DNA of 64,000 nt from assembly GCF_000717595.1 (NCBI RefSeq), contig NZ_JNZO01000001.1, forward strand, positions 186,001 to 250,000, read 5' to 3'. The stretch comes from Streptomyces flavochromogenes (GTDB lineage Bacteria; Actinomycetota; Actinomycetes; Streptomycetales; Streptomycetaceae). This document shows, piece by piece, positions 9,517-18,567 of this stretch. The notes beneath the pieces were generated by a model. The model was not told the origin of the DNA and did no database searches. It worked only from the letters and a program-made list of their open reading frames with translations. Each line of letters begins with the position of its first letter. The first letter of the stretch is position 1. A program made the position numbers and the translations under genes.

Positions 9517-10887
9517 GTGTCCCGAGGAAGACTTCCGCTGCCCCACCACCGGCGAGCCAGCCGGCTCGCCCTGCCCCTCGCGCTTCTCCTGCCCCTCACG
9601 ACCGCCTGCGGCGGGACCGACGCGGGCGGCTCGACCGACGGGAGGACGGTCACGGTGACCGTCGGCTACCAGTCGAAGACCATCAACACCGTCACCGCCG
9701 GCACGCTGCTGCGTTCCCTCGGCTACTTCGAGGAGGAGCTCGCCGACCGGGGCCGCGAGGACGGCCTCACGTATCGGGTGGTCTGGCAGGACTACGCGAC
9801 CGGGGCGCCGATCACGGCGCAGATGGCGGCGGGGAAGATCGACATCGGCTCGATGGGCGACTTCCCGCTGCTGATCAACGCGGCGCGCGGGAAGCAGCTC
9901 AAGGAGCCGACACGGCTGGTGGCGGTCACCGGCTACAACCTGCGCGGTGGCCTCAACACCGTGGTCACCGCGCCCGGTTCGTCGCTCGGTTCGCTCGCGG
10001 ACCTCAAGGGCCGCAAGGTGTCCACCAGTGTGGGTTCGGCCGCCGACGGCACGCTCGTACGGGCTCTGCGGCGTGCCGGGATCGACCCCGCGAAGGACAT
10101 CCGCAAACTCAACCAGCAGCCGAGCGTGGGGGCTTCGGCCCTGTCGTCCGGGAGCGTCGACGCCCTGTCCCAGTTCGTCGCCTGGCCGGGTCTGCTCGCC
10201 TTCCAGGGCAAGGCGACGGCGCTGTACGACGGCGCCGACCTCAACCTGCCGACCTTCCACGGGGTCACCGTCCGCGAGGAGTTCGCCCAGCGGCGCCCCG
10301 CCGTGCTCGACGCCTTCCTGCGGGCACAGCACCGCGCCACGGATCATCTGCGGAAGCAGCCGGTCGCCGCCGCCGAGTCGGTCGCGAAGGAGACCGGGCT
10401 GCCCGCCGAGGTGGTCTACCTCTACAACGGCGCCCAGGGCATCGCGACCTTCGACCCGGCGCTCCGCCCGGAGCTGATCGCCGCGCTCAAGGAGGACGTG
10501 CCGGTCCTCAAGGAGGCCGGTCTGGTGACGGACGTCGACGTGGACGCGTTCGTCGACCCGGCGCCGCTGCGCCGGGCGGTGCCGGACCTCTCGTATGCGA
10601 AGGCCTCCGGTCCGATGTCCGAGCTGTGGCTGAAGGGCCAGAGCACGATCCGTACCTTCGACAGCCCCGCCGCGCTCCTCAAGGCCGTCAGGGGTGCCTC
10701 CGTGCGCGCCGCCTACGTGCCGGACGCGGTGACGGGGACGCTGTGGTTCGCGGACCGGGCGGTATGGGTCGGCGACGGCGCCGCATGGCACGCCTTCGTC
10801 ACCCGCTCGGGCGCCGAGCGGTACGTCTCGGGGCACGCCGGCGCGCGCATCGTGGCGTACGCGGACGCCGTGAGGCTCGCGTCATGA
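9517..10887 (+). CDS. ABC substrate-binding lipoprotein (SsuA/NMT1-like) with NosL-like C-terminal extension
   Basis: From GTG 9517 this gives 456 residues: a signal peptide ending PLTTACGG (lipoprotein Cys, with Thr instead of the usual Leu at -3), then an aliphatic-sulfonate/nitrate/taurine-type binding domain. Segments include [54 protein letters not shown] and [28 protein letters not shown]. The last 85 or so residues ([47 protein letters not shown], interrupted here for description only as a whole) do not belong to that family and resemble the C-terminal half of NosL, a copper-binding accessory lipoprotein. The gene overlaps the permease by 4 bp, so it is the importer's receptor. Substrate unknown. 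Confidence 0.75.
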   Translation: MSRGRLPLPHHRRASRLALPLALLLPLTTACGGTDAGGSTDGRTVTVTVGYQSKTINTVTAGTLLRSLGYFEEELADRGREDGLTYRVVWQDYATGAPITAQMAAGKIDIGSMGDFPLLINAARGKQLKEPTRLVAVTGYNLRGGLNTVVTAPGSSLGSLADLKGRKVSTSVGSAADGTLVRALRRAGIDPAKDIRKLNQQPSVGASALSSGSVDALSQFVAWPGLLAFQGKATALYDGADLNLPTFHGVTVREEFAQRRPAVLDAFLRAQHRATDHLRKQPVAAAESVAKETGLPAEVVYLYNGAQGIATFDPALRPELIAALKEDVPVLKEAGLVTDVDVDAFVDPAPLRRAVPDLSYAKASGPMSELWLKGQSTIRTFDSPAALLKAVRGASVRAAYVPDAVTGTLWFADRAVWVGDGAAWHAFVTRSGAERYVSGHAGARIVAYADAVRLAS

Positions 10888-11798
10888 GCGCCGGAAGCCG
10901 CCGGACCGGCGCCACGAGCGCCGGTCGCCGGCTGGTCCGGGTGGCCTCCCCGCTCGCGGCACTCGGGATCTGGCAGCTGCTGACCTCCTACGACGTCGAT
11001 CTGTGGCTGCGGTTCGCACAGTTCCCCACGGTCGTCGAGGTCGCCTCCGCCCTCGGGGACCGGATCGGCACCGAGGCGTACTGGCAGGATCTCGGCCACA
11101 GTCTGCGCCGGATCGCGGTCGGCTTCCTCCTCGCCGCCGTCCTCGGGGTGGCGGCCGGGACGGCCGTCGCCCGCTCCCGGTGGGCCGCCGACATCCTGGG
11201 CCCGCTGGTCGAGGTGGTGCGGCCGATCCCGGCCATCGCCCTCGTGCCGGTCGCGATCCTGCTGCTCCCCACCAACGAGCAGGGCATCGTCTTCATCACC
11301 TGCGCCGCGGCCCTCTTCCCCGTCCTCGTGTCGACCCGGCACGCCGTCCGCGCACTGAACCCGGTGTGGGAGGAGGCGGTGCTCACCCTCGGCGGGAGCC
11401 GGGCTCGGGTGCTGTTCTCGGTGGTGCTGCCGGGTGCCCTGCCGGGGATCTTCGGCGGTCTGTCGGTGGGCATCGGCGTCTCGTGGATCTGTGTGATCTC
11501 GGCGGAGATGATCTCCGGGGAGTACGGGGTGGGCTATCGCACCTGGCAGGACTACACGGTCGTCGACTACCCCGGCGTCTTCGTCGGCATGGCCACGATC
11601 GGCGCCCTGGGCTGGCTCACCTCCACCGCGGTGGAGACGCTGGGCCGGCGGGTCACGGCGTGGCTGCCGCGACCGACCGCCGGGGTGACGGCGGTCGGCC
11701 CCGCCCGCGCGGCGAGCACACCCGCGTCCCTCGCGTCCGCTTCCGCGTCCGTGCCCGTGTCCGCTGTCCCCCGCCCCGAGAAGGAGCCGGTTCCATGA
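10884..11798 (+). CDS. ABC transporter permease, SsuC-like
   Basis: This 304-residue membrane protein has about six hydrophobic segments and the BPD_transp_1 fold. The EAA loop reads [33 protein letters not shown], the site that docks on the ATPase. The N-terminal part ([32 protein letters not shown]) is typical of the sulfonate/nitrate/taurine permease family. It overlaps the binding-protein stop (10884-10887) and the ATPase start (11795-11798) by 4 bp each, so the three are one transporter. A Ser/Ala/Pro-rich cytoplasmic tail of about 50 residues is unusual but has no recognisable domain. Confidence 0.85.
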   Translation: MSAGSRRTGATSAGRRLVRVASPLAALGIWQLLTSYDVDLWLRFAQFPTVVEVASALGDRIGTEAYWQDLGHSLRRIAVGFLLAAVLGVAAGTAVARSRWAADILGPLVEVVRPIPAIALVPVAILLLPTNEQGIVFITCAAALFPVLVSTRHAVRALNPVWEEAVLTLGGSRARVLFSVVLPGALPGIFGGLSVGIGVSWICVISAEMISGEYGVGYRTWQDYTVVDYPGVFVGMATIGALGWLTSTAVETLGRRVTAWLPRPTAGVTAVGPARAASTPASLASASASVPVSAVPRPEKEPVP

Positions 11799-12580
11799 GC
11801 ACCGTGAGCCCGTCCGTCGTGTCCGCGAAGCCGTCCGCACCGACACCGCCCACGGCCTCCGCCGGTGCGGAACTCGCCCTGCACGGCGTCCGTCTCGGCC
11901 ACCCCGACGGGGTCGCCGTGCCCGGCCCCGTGGACCTGCGGATCGCCCCCGGCGAACTGCTGACCGTGGTCGGCCCGTCGGGCTGCGGCAAGACCACCCT
12001 CCTGCGCACGCTCGCCGGTCTGCTGCCCCCGCTGGAGGGCCGGGTCACCCAGGACGGGAAGCCGATCCGCCGGCCGGACGCCGACCGTGCCCTGGTCTTC
12101 CAGCACGACGCGCTGCTGCCCTGGCGTTCGGTCCGCGCCAATGTCGAACTGCCCCTCGCCATCCGGCGGGTGCCCCGCGCCGAGCGGCGCCGCTCGGCCG
12201 GGGAGTGGCTGGAGCGGGTCGGTCTCGGCGGGCACGCGCGCAAGCTCCCGCACCAGCTGTCGGGCGGGCAGCGGCAGCGCGTCCAGCTGGCCCGCGCCCT
12301 CGCGGCCCGCCCCCGGGCCGTCCTGATGGACGAGCCGTTCGGCGCGCTCGACGCCCATACCCGCGCCGGGATGCAGGACCTCCTGGTGGAGATCCTGCGC
12401 GGCACGGGCGCGACCGTCGTCTTCGTCACGCATGACGTCGACGAGGCGATCCATCTCGGCGACCGGGTCGCCCTGTTCGCCACCGGCGACGTCCTGGACG
12501 TACCTCACCCGCGTGTGCGCGACGCCCGGCAGGCGCCGGACACGGCCGCGCTGCGCCGCCGCGTCCTCGACTCCCTCTGA
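11795..12580 (+). CDS. ABC transporter ATP-binding protein, SsuB/TauB-like
   Basis: The 261-residue ATPase has a Walker [11 protein letters not shown]-loop [12 protein letters not shown], signature [15 protein letters not shown], Walker [12 protein letters not shown] and switch histidine VTHDVDEA. The FGALD and DALLPW variants are typical of nitrate/sulfonate/taurine importers. It powers the permease encoded just upstream (4-bp overlap). A gap of 54 bp with a perfect 12-bp palindrome separates it from the flavoprotein gene. Confidence 0.9.
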   Translation: MSTVSPSVVSAKPSAPTPPTASAGAELALHGVRLGHPDGVAVPGPVDLRIAPGELLTVVGPSGCGKTTLLRTLAGLLPPLEGRVTQDGKPIRRPDADRALVFQHDALLPWRSVRANVELPLAIRRVPRAERRRSAGEWLERVGLGGHARKLPHQLSGGQRQRVQLARALAARPRAVLMDEPFGALDAHTRAGMQDLLVEILRGTGATVVFVTHDVDEAIHLGDRVALFATGDVLDVPHPRVRDARQAPDTAALRRRVLDSL

Positions 12581-12612
12581 CGCGCGTCCACGAACCCGCG
12601 CACCCCGAATCC

Positions 12613-12624
12613 TCGAAGCTTCGA
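12613..12624. promoter_or_regulatory. 12-bp palindrome upstream of the flavoprotein gene
   Basis: TCGAAGCTTCGA is perfectly palindromic and lies immediately before the ribosome-binding AAAGG of the flavoprotein gene. It could be a small operator or a weak RNA hairpin tuning expression of the last gene relative to the transporter. No transcript data are available, so its role is open. Confidence 0.35.
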
Positions 12625-12634
12625 AAGGCGTCCC

Positions 12635-15370
12635 ATGGACAGCCCCGTCCTCCCCCTGACCGTGCCCGATCCGGCCGACGCGACCGAGCTGTCCTGCGAC
12701 GTGCTCGTCATCGGCGGCGGCACCGCCGGCACGATGGCCGCGCTGACCGCCGCCGAGCGCGGGGCGAACGTCCTGCTCCTGGAGAAGGCCCACGTCCGGC
12801 ACTCCGGCGCCCTCGCCATGGGTATGGACGGCGTCAACAACGCGGTCGTGCCGGGCCGCGCCGAGCCCGACGACTACGTCGCCGAGATCACCCGAGCCAA
12901 CGACGGTCTGGTGGACCAGTCGACGGTCCGGCAGACGGCGACCCGGGGCTTCGGCATGGTCCAGCGCCTGGAGTCGTACGGGGTGAAGTTCGAGAAGGAC
13001 GAGCACGGCGAGTACGCGGTCCGGCAGGTGCACCGGTCCGGTTCGTACGTGCTGCCGATGCCCGAGGGCAAGGACGTCAAGAAGGTCCTCTACCGGCAGT
13101 TGCGGCGACGCGAGATGCGGGAGCGGATCCGGATCGAGAACCGGGTCATGCCGGTCCGTGTCCTCACCCACCCCGAGGACGGCCGGGCGGTCGGCGCGGC
13201 CGGGTTCCACACCCGCACGGGCGAGTTCGTCGTCGTCCGGGCGGGGGCCGTCATCCTTGCCACCGGCCCCTGCGGGCGCCTCGGCCTGCCCGCCTCCGGC
13301 TATCTGTACGGCACGTACGAGAACCCGACGAACGCCGGCGACGGTTACGCCATGGCGTACCACGCAGGTGCGGCGCTCACCGGGATCGAGTGCTTCCAGA
13401 TCAACCCCCTGATCAAGGACTACAACGGTCCTGCCTGCGCCTACGTCGCCAATCCCTTCGGCGGCTACCAGGTGAACCGGCACGGCGAGCGGTTCGTGGA
13501 GTCCGACTACTGGTCGGGGCAGATGATGGCCGAGTTCGCGGCCGAACTCGCCTCGGACCGGGCCCCGGTGTACCTGAAGCTGAGCCATCTCCCCGAGGAG
13601 ACCATCGGCGCGGTCGAGTCGATCCTGCACACCACCGAGAGGCCCACCCGCGGGACCTTCCACGAGGGCCGCGGGCACGACTACCGGACGCATGACATCG
13701 AGATGCACATCTCGGAGATCGGACTGTGCGGCGGTCATTCGGCGTCGGGGGTACGGGTGGACGCCCACGCCCGGACGACCGTGCCGCGCCTGTACGCGGC
13801 CGGCGACCTGGCCTCCGTACCGCACAACTACATGATCGGCGCGTTCGTCTTCGGTGACCTGGCGGGTGAGGACGCCTCCCGGTACACGGCGTACGAGGGC
13901 GAGTTGGACCGCGAGCAGCTCGCGGCCGCCCATGAGCTGGTCTACCGGCCGCTGCGCCATCCGGAGGGTCCGCCGCAGCCCCAGGTCGAGTACAAGCTGC
14001 GGCGGTTCGTCAACGACTACGTGGCGCCGCCGAAGACGGGCGCGAAACTCTCCCTGGCCGTCGAGGCGTTCGACCGGATGTCGCAGGAGATCGCCGGGAT
14101 GGGAGCGCGTACGGCCCATGAGCTGATGCGGTGCGCCGAGGTGTCGTTCATCCGGGACTGCGCCGAGATGGCCGCGCGGGCGTCGCTCGCCCGCACCGAG
14201 TCGCGCTGGGGTCTCTACCACGAGCGGCTCGACCACCCCGAACGGGACGATTCCGGGTGGCTGCACCACCTCGATCTGCGCAAGTCCCCCTCGGGGGCGA
14301 TGGAGTTCACGGCGCGTCCGGTGGAGCAGTACCTGGTGCCGGTGCCCGAGTTCGCGCCGCCGGGTGGTCCCGAGCGGCACCTCGGCGAGGTGGATCTCGT
14401 GCCGGTCGCCACGGCCGGCCCCCGGGACACCGCTCCGGCGGCGCGTCCGCATACGGACGCCCCGGCTCCGGTCGAGGTTCCGGCGGTCGCTCCACCCCAT
14501 CCCCGGCTGCTCCGGCTCCTGTCCCTCGTCGAGGACTCCCCCGATCTCGACGCGCTCGGCCCCTACCTGGACGACCGGGATCCCGCCGTACGGGCTGCCG
14601 CCGTGACGGCGCTCGGCGAGACCGCGCCGACCGGTACCGGCCCCGTGCTCGCCGCCCGGCTGCGGGACGACGCGCCGCTCGTCCGGGCCGCCGCCTCGGC
14701 CGCCCTGCGCGAGCTGGTCGAGGTGCTGCCCGCCGAGCCGGAACTCGGCGCCGGTCTGCGGGAGGCACTCGCCGTGCCCGACACGGCCGTGCGGTCCGCC
14801 GCGCTGGAGGTCCTCCGGGCCCTGCGACTCGGGGACGCCGGCCTGTACGGCGGGGCGCTCGCCGACACGTCCGTCGAGGTACGCGTCCAGGCCGTCCGGG
14901 CCCTGGTCTCGGTGGACGCCGTCGCGGAGCTGGCGGTGGCGGCCGCCGATCCCGCCCGTGAGGTCCGGGTCGCGGTGGCCCGGGGTCTGGCAGCGGTGCG
15001 GAATCCGTCGCCGGAGCCGCTCGGTCCGCTGCTCGACGACACCGACCCGCTGGTCCGGGGGGCCGCGCTCGCCGCCCTGGCGGGAACCGGATGCCCCGCC
15101 GACTACGCCACGCGCGCCGAAGCCGCCCTCGGCGATCCCGCCTGGCAGGTCCGTTCGGGCGCCGCGACCGCGTTGCGGGCCGCCCCGGCCGGCCCGGCCG
15201 TCCCCGCGCTCGCGAAGGCGCTCGCCGACGCGAACGCGGACGTCCGCAAGGCCGCCGTCCTCTCGCTCCTCGTCCACCGGGCCGACCCCGAGGCCCGTAC
15301 GGCACTCGCCGGTGCGTCGGACGACCCCGACGCGGACGTACGCGCCTACGCGGCCCGCGCGGGGCGCTGA
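12635..15370 (+). CDS. AprA-like flavoprotein fused to C-terminal HEAT-type repeats
   Basis: This is a 911-residue fusion. Residues 1-585 are an FAD-dependent fumarate-reductase/AprA-type flavoprotein. The dinucleotide motif CDVLVIGGGTAG lies at 21-32, followed by a RHSGALAMGMDGVNNAV segment like the RSGA-x-GLSAIN of APS reductase alpha. ESYGVKFEKDEHGEY, VILATGPCGRLGLPAS and LYAAGDLASVPHNYMIGAFVFGDLAGEDA complete the FAD site. Residues 588-630 are a Pro/Ala/Thr linker. Residues 641-911 contain nine HEAT-type units with the recurrent core D-x-VR-x-AA-x-AL, a probable protein-docking scaffold. The ferredoxin at 9275 is the likely electron partner. The reaction is unknown: APS reductase, fumarate reductase and a new organosulfur redox enzyme are alternatives. 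Confidence 0.8.
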   Translation: MDSPVLPLTVPDPADATELSCDVLVIGGGTAGTMAALTAAERGANVLLLEKAHVRHSGALAMGMDGVNNAVVPGRAEPDDYVAEITRANDGLVDQSTVRQTATRGFGMVQRLESYGVKFEKDEHGEYAVRQVHRSGSYVLPMPEGKDVKKVLYRQLRRREMRERIRIENRVMPVRVLTHPEDGRAVGAAGFHTRTGEFVVVRAGAVILATGPCGRLGLPASGYLYGTYENPTNAGDGYAMAYHAGAALTGIECFQINPLIKDYNGPACAYVANPFGGYQVNRHGERFVESDYWSGQMMAEFAAELASDRAPVYLKLSHLPEETIGAVESILHTTERPTRGTFHEGRGHDYRTHDIEMHISEIGLCGGHSASGVRVDAHARTTVPRLYAAGDLASVPHNYMIGAFVFGDLAGEDASRYTAYEGELDREQLAAAHELVYRPLRHPEGPPQPQVEYKLRRFVNDYVAPPKTGAKLSLAVEAFDRMSQEIAGMGARTAHELMRCAEVSFIRDCAEMAARASLARTESRWGLYHERLDHPERDDSGWLHHLDLRKSPSGAMEFTARPVEQYLVPVPEFAPPGGPERHLGEVDLVPVATAGPRDTAPAARPHTDAPAPVEVPAVAPPHPRLLRLLSLVEDSPDLDALGPYLDDRDPAVRAAAVTALGETAPTGTGPVLAARLRDDAPLVRAAASAALRELVEVLPAEPELGAGLREALAVPDTAVRSAALEVLRALRLGDAGLYGGALADTSVEVRVQAVRALVSVDAVAELAVAAADPAREVRVAVARGLAAVRNPSPEPLGPLLDDTDPLVRGAALAALAGTGCPADYATRAEAALGDPAWQVRSGAATALRAAPAGPAVPALAKALADANADVRKAAVLSLLVHRADPEARTALAGASDDPDADVRAYAARAGR

Positions 15371-15584
15371 GCCCGGGGCGGGGTCTTGGGGGGGGACGGC
15401 CGCCGTGTGGAGGTGCCGGGCGCGCGGCCGGGAGACCGGACGCCGTCCCTCGCTGTCGGGGTCGGCGCACCCGGGCGTGTGGTGTTCGGCGGCACTCGGG
15501 TGAGTGCGCGCATGCGGGGCAGTGGACCGGGGAAGGGGCGCACGACGCACGCAGCGAGGCAGGACGGAACAGGAGGTGGTGCCG

Positions 15585-16409
15585 GTGTCGGGGCCGACGA
15601 CCGGAGAGGTGGTGGGAGCGCCGTGCTGGCTCAGTCTGACCGCGCGGGATCTCGACGCGGCGGAGCGCTTCTACGGTGCCGTGCTGGGCTGGACGTTCCG
15701 GCGGGACGACGGCGGGGACCGGGAGTACGCGGTCGGGCGGCTGGAGGAGCAGCCCGTGGCCGTGATCGCCGCGGTGGCGGCCGAGCTGTCGGTGCGGGTG
15801 GCCTGGACGGCCTTCTTCACGGTGGACGACGTGGACGAGGCGGTGGCGCGGATCCGGGAGCGCGGCGGCACGGTCGGCGTGGGGCCGGTCGGCTACCCGC
15901 CGCACGGTCGGGCGGCGCTCGCCGCCGACCGCGAGGGTGCGGCGTTCGGTGTCTGGGAGGGGCGGACGGAGAACCGTCTGCACATCGGCATGCGCTCGGC
16001 GCCGGCCTGGCTGGAACTGCACACCCGGGACGCGTTCGAGGCGGCGGTGTTCTACGGGGAGGTGCTGCGCTGGGCGGACGAGGCACCCGCCGGTTTCGAG
16101 GTGTCGTACGAGCAGGACAAGGTGGTGCTGCGCCGGGACGGCGAGGCCGTGGCCCGGCTGAACAGCGGGCCGGTCGAGTCCGGCTCGCCCCGGCCGCAGC
16201 TGCGTCCGCGCTGGCTGGTGCGGTTCCGCGTGCCGGATCCGGAGGCGGCCGCGGTGGCGGTGGTGGCCTACGGCGGGACCGTCGTGCCCGGCGGCGACTG
16301 GGGAGGGGTGCGTGGTCCCGAGGAGGCGGACGGACGCCGGGTCGTGGTGGTCCGGGACCCGGAGGGCGCGCTGTTCGCCCTGGAGGCGGCGGGGGACGCC
16401 AAGGTCTGA
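15585..16409 (+). CDS. Two-domain VOC (glyoxalase/dioxygenase superfamily) protein
   Basis: GTG 15585 is preceded by a strong AGGAGGTGG at 15571-15579 and gives 274 residues. Two VOC modules are visible: CWLSLTARDLDAAERFYGAVLGWTF...FGVWEG (about 12-130) and AWLELHTRDAFEAAVFYGEVLRWA...ALFALEA (about 140-270). It resembles the Cfp30B-like two-domain VOC proteins also found at 32569 and 45919 in this window, but is the most divergent of the three. Whether it binds a metal or has catalytic activity cannot be told from sequence alone. The gene is monocistronic and ends in a hairpin shared with the convergent MFS gene. Confidence 0.8.
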   Translation: MSGPTTGEVVGAPCWLSLTARDLDAAERFYGAVLGWTFRRDDGGDREYAVGRLEEQPVAVIAAVAAELSVRVAWTAFFTVDDVDEAVARIRERGGTVGVGPVGYPPHGRAALAADREGAAFGVWEGRTENRLHIGMRSAPAWLELHTRDAFEAAVFYGEVLRWADEAPAGFEVSYEQDKVVLRRDGEAVARLNSGPVESGSPRPQLRPRWLVRFRVPDPEAAAVAVVAYGGTVVPGGDWGGVRGPEEADGRRVVVVRDPEGALFALEAAGDAKV

Positions 16410-16427
16410 CCGGTGGTCCGCCGGGAC

Positions 16428-16470
16428 GGGCGGTGCGGGCCCGGGTCGCTCTCCCGGCCCCGCACCGCCC
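16428..16470. terminator. Bidirectional hairpin between VOC and MFS genes
   Basis: GGGCGGTGCGGG (16428-16439) pairs perfectly with CCCGCACCGCCC (16459-16470), and inner CCGGG/CCCGG arms extend the stem. It sits between two convergent stop codons and has no U-tract, as is usual for Streptomyces terminators. Confidence 0.75.
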
Positions 16471-16489
16471 ATGTGCTCGGCCGGGTGGC

Positions 16490-17956
16490 TCAGGCGGCGG
16501 CCTCGGTGGCGGTGCGCGGCGCGGCCTCCGGTTCCGTGCCCGCCGGGTCGCCGGCCGGCGCGGCGGCGGGCCTGCCCGGGATGAGCGCGGCGACGACCGC
16601 GGCCACCAGGCCGACGCCGCAGCCGATGAGCATGGCGACGCGGAAGCCGTCCTCGGACGGCAGCGCGTGGCCGCCCAGGGTGGTGGTCATCTGGGCGAGG
16701 ACGACACCGATCACGGCGGCGGAGACGGAGGTGCCGATGGACCGCATCAGGGTGTTGAAGCTGTTGGCGGACGCGGTCTCCTCCTGCGGGACGGCGCCCA
16801 TGATGAGCGCCGGCATGGCCCCGTAGGCGAGTCCCACACCGGTGTTGCAGATGAGGGTCACGACGAGCAGGCCCCCGGTGGTGCCCATCAGGGCGAGTGA
16901 GGATCCGTATCCTGCGGCGATGACGAGGGCGCCGACGGAGAGCGTGACCTTGGGACCGCGGGCGGCCGAGAGCTTGGCGCCGAGAGGGGCGAGGACCATC
17001 ATCATCAGGCCCGCCGGCGCCATCCAGAGGCCCATGGCCATCATCGACTGCCCCAGACCGTAACCGGTCGCCTCGGGCAACTGGAAGAGCTGCGGGACGA
17101 CCAGGGACTGCGCGTACATGGCAAAGCCGACCAGGATCGACGCCAGGTTGGTCATCAGGACGACCGGGCGGGCGGTGACGCGCAGGTCGACGAGGGGGTC
17201 GCGGGTACGCAGTTCCCACCAGCCCCAGGCGAGCAGGACGACCACGGCGACGGCGAAGAGGCCGAGGGTGGTGCCGCTGCCCCAGCCCCAGGTCGCGCCC
17301 TTGGAGACGGCGAGCAGCAGGGCGACGAGCCCGACGCCGAGGCCGAGCGCTCCCGGTACGTCGAAACGGCCGGGCGCGGCGGCGCGGCGGCCCGCGGGCG
17401 CGACGCGCCAGATCAGGACGCCGACCACGACGCTGAGCGCGGCGGCGACCCAGAAGAGGACGCGCCAGCTGGCGTTCTCGGCGACGGCCGCGGAGAACGG
17501 CAGGCCGAGGGCGCCGCCGACGCCCATGGAGGCGCTCATCAGGGCGATGGAGCCGCCCAGCTTCTCGGGCGGGAGGATGTCGCGCAGCAGGCTGATGCCG
17601 AGCGGGACGACGCCCATGCCCAGGCCCTGGAGACCGCGTCCGACGATCATCGGGACGACGGAGGAGGCGAGCGCGCAGACCACCGAGCCGACGATCAGCG
17701 GGATCACGGAGACGAGGAGGACCCGGCGCTTGCCGAGGGTGTCGCCGAGCCGGCCCGCCACCGGGGTGGCGACGGCACCCGCGAGCAGGGTGGCGGTGAT
17801 GACCCAGGAGGCGTTGGACGCGCTGGTGTCGAGCAGCTTGGGGAGGTCGCCGATGAGCGGTACCACCAGGGTCTGCATGAGTGCGGCCACGATGCCCGCG
17901 AGCGCGAGGACGCCGACGACGCCTCCGGGTCGGGCGTCGGGCTTGGTGCCGTCCAC
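16490..17956 (-). CDS. MFS drug exporter, DHA2 (14-TMS) type
   Basis: The 488-residue protein has about 14 hydrophobic segments. It carries the MFS signature between TMS 2 and 3 (GRLGDTLGKRRVLLVSVIPL) and a GLQGLGMGVVPLGISLLRD motif C-like segment, which is characteristic of proton-coupled drug antiporters. Start GTG 17956. It is divergent from a MarR gene (18081) with two operator-like palindromes between them, so it is probably an inducible efflux pump repressed by that MarR protein. Substrates are not predictable. Confidence 0.85.
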   Translation of the reverse strand: MDGTKPDARPGGVVGVLALAGIVAALMQTLVVPLIGDLPKLLDTSASNASWVITATLLAGAVATPVAGRLGDTLGKRRVLLVSVIPLIVGSVVCALASSVVPMIVGRGLQGLGMGVVPLGISLLRDILPPEKLGGSIALMSASMGVGGALGLPFSAAVAENASWRVLFWVAAALSVVVGVLIWRVAPAGRRAAAPGRFDVPGALGLGVGLVALLLAVSKGATWGWGSGTTLGLFAVAVVVLLAWGWWELRTRDPLVDLRVTARPVVLMTNLASILVGFAMYAQSLVVPQLFQLPEATGYGLGQSMMAMGLWMAPAGLMMMVLAPLGAKLSAARGPKVTLSVGALVIAAGYGSSLALMGTTGGLLVVTLICNTGVGLAYGAMPALIMGAVPQEETASANSFNTLMRSIGTSVSAAVIGVVLAQMTTTLGGHALPSEDGFRVAMLIGCGVGLVAAVVAALIPGRPAAAPAGDPAGTEPEAAPRTATEAAA

Positions 17957-18000
17957 GTGTTCTCCCTCGATCGTCCACGGCGGTCGTCCACCGTGACTCT

Positions 18001-18053
18001 ATATGCATAGTGCACATTCATGGTGTCATACACAAGACATGCATGATGCATAT
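18001..18053. promoter_or_regulatory. Twin operators between MFS exporter and MarR gene
   Basis: Two related 17-bp pseudo-palindromes face each other: ATATGCATAGTGCACAT at 18001-18017 and ACATGCATGATGCATAT at 18037-18053. Read on opposite strands, both fit ATATGCAT-N2-TGCAnnT, and their starts are 36 bp apart. They occupy the AT-rich centre of the divergent promoter region, which fits two MarR dimers controlling the exporter and the regulator. Confidence 0.65.
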
Positions 18054-18080
18054 TCGATCACGGCGAGGGACAATGGCCCC

Positions 18081-18548
18081 ATGGACAAGCCCGAGGACAA
18101 ACCCCTTCACCTGGTCGAGTTCGAGACCATGCTGCTCGGTCGGCACGCCCATCTGTACGCGCCCCGCTCCCGGGCCGCCGGTGGCCACCTGGACCGCAGC
18201 GCGTACGTCCTGCTGAGCCGCATCCGCATGCACGGACCGATGTCCATCGGGCAGCTCAGCGAGGCCTTCGGGCTCGACGCCTCCACCCTCAACCGGCAGA
18301 CCGCGGCGATGCTGCGCGCCGGGGTCGTGGAGCGCATCCCCGACCCGGACGGCGGGATCGCCCGCAAGTTCCGCATCACAGAGGAGGGCGAGCAGCGCCT
18401 GGAGGCGGACCGGAACTCGAACATCGAGGGGCTCGACCGGGTCATGGAGCACTGGTCACCGGAGGACGTGGCCCGCTTCGCCTCCTTCCTGGAACGCTTC
18501 AACCGGGACATCGAGCGGCTGGAGGGGCGCCCCTGGCCGCGCCCCTGA
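18081..18548 (+). CDS. MarR-family regulator of the adjacent MFS exporter
   Basis: From ATG 18081 this encodes 155 residues with a MarR HTH (MSIGQLSEAFGLDASTLNRQTAAMLRAGVVERIPDPDGGIARKFRITEEGEQRL) and flanking dimerisation helices. A GAGGGA lies ten bases upstream. The gene is divergent from the DHA2 exporter, and the twin operators at 18001-18053 lie between them, giving a standard repressor/efflux pair. Confidence 0.88.
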   Translation: MDKPEDKPLHLVEFETMLLGRHAHLYAPRSRAAGGHLDRSAYVLLSRIRMHGPMSIGQLSEAFGLDASTLNRQTAAMLRAGVVERIPDPDGGIARKFRITEEGEQRLEADRNSNIEGLDRVMEHWSPEDVARFASFLERFNRDIERLEGRPWPRP

Positions 18549-18567
18549 GGGCACGCCGCCGACCGGT

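Noticed and set aside
11567..15550. Very long minus-strand open frame opposite the ABC transporter and flavoprotein genes
   Set aside because: It is antisense to well-supported genes with strong protein motifs. Its composition (Arg/Gly/His-rich, no domains) is that of a GC-rich shadow frame.
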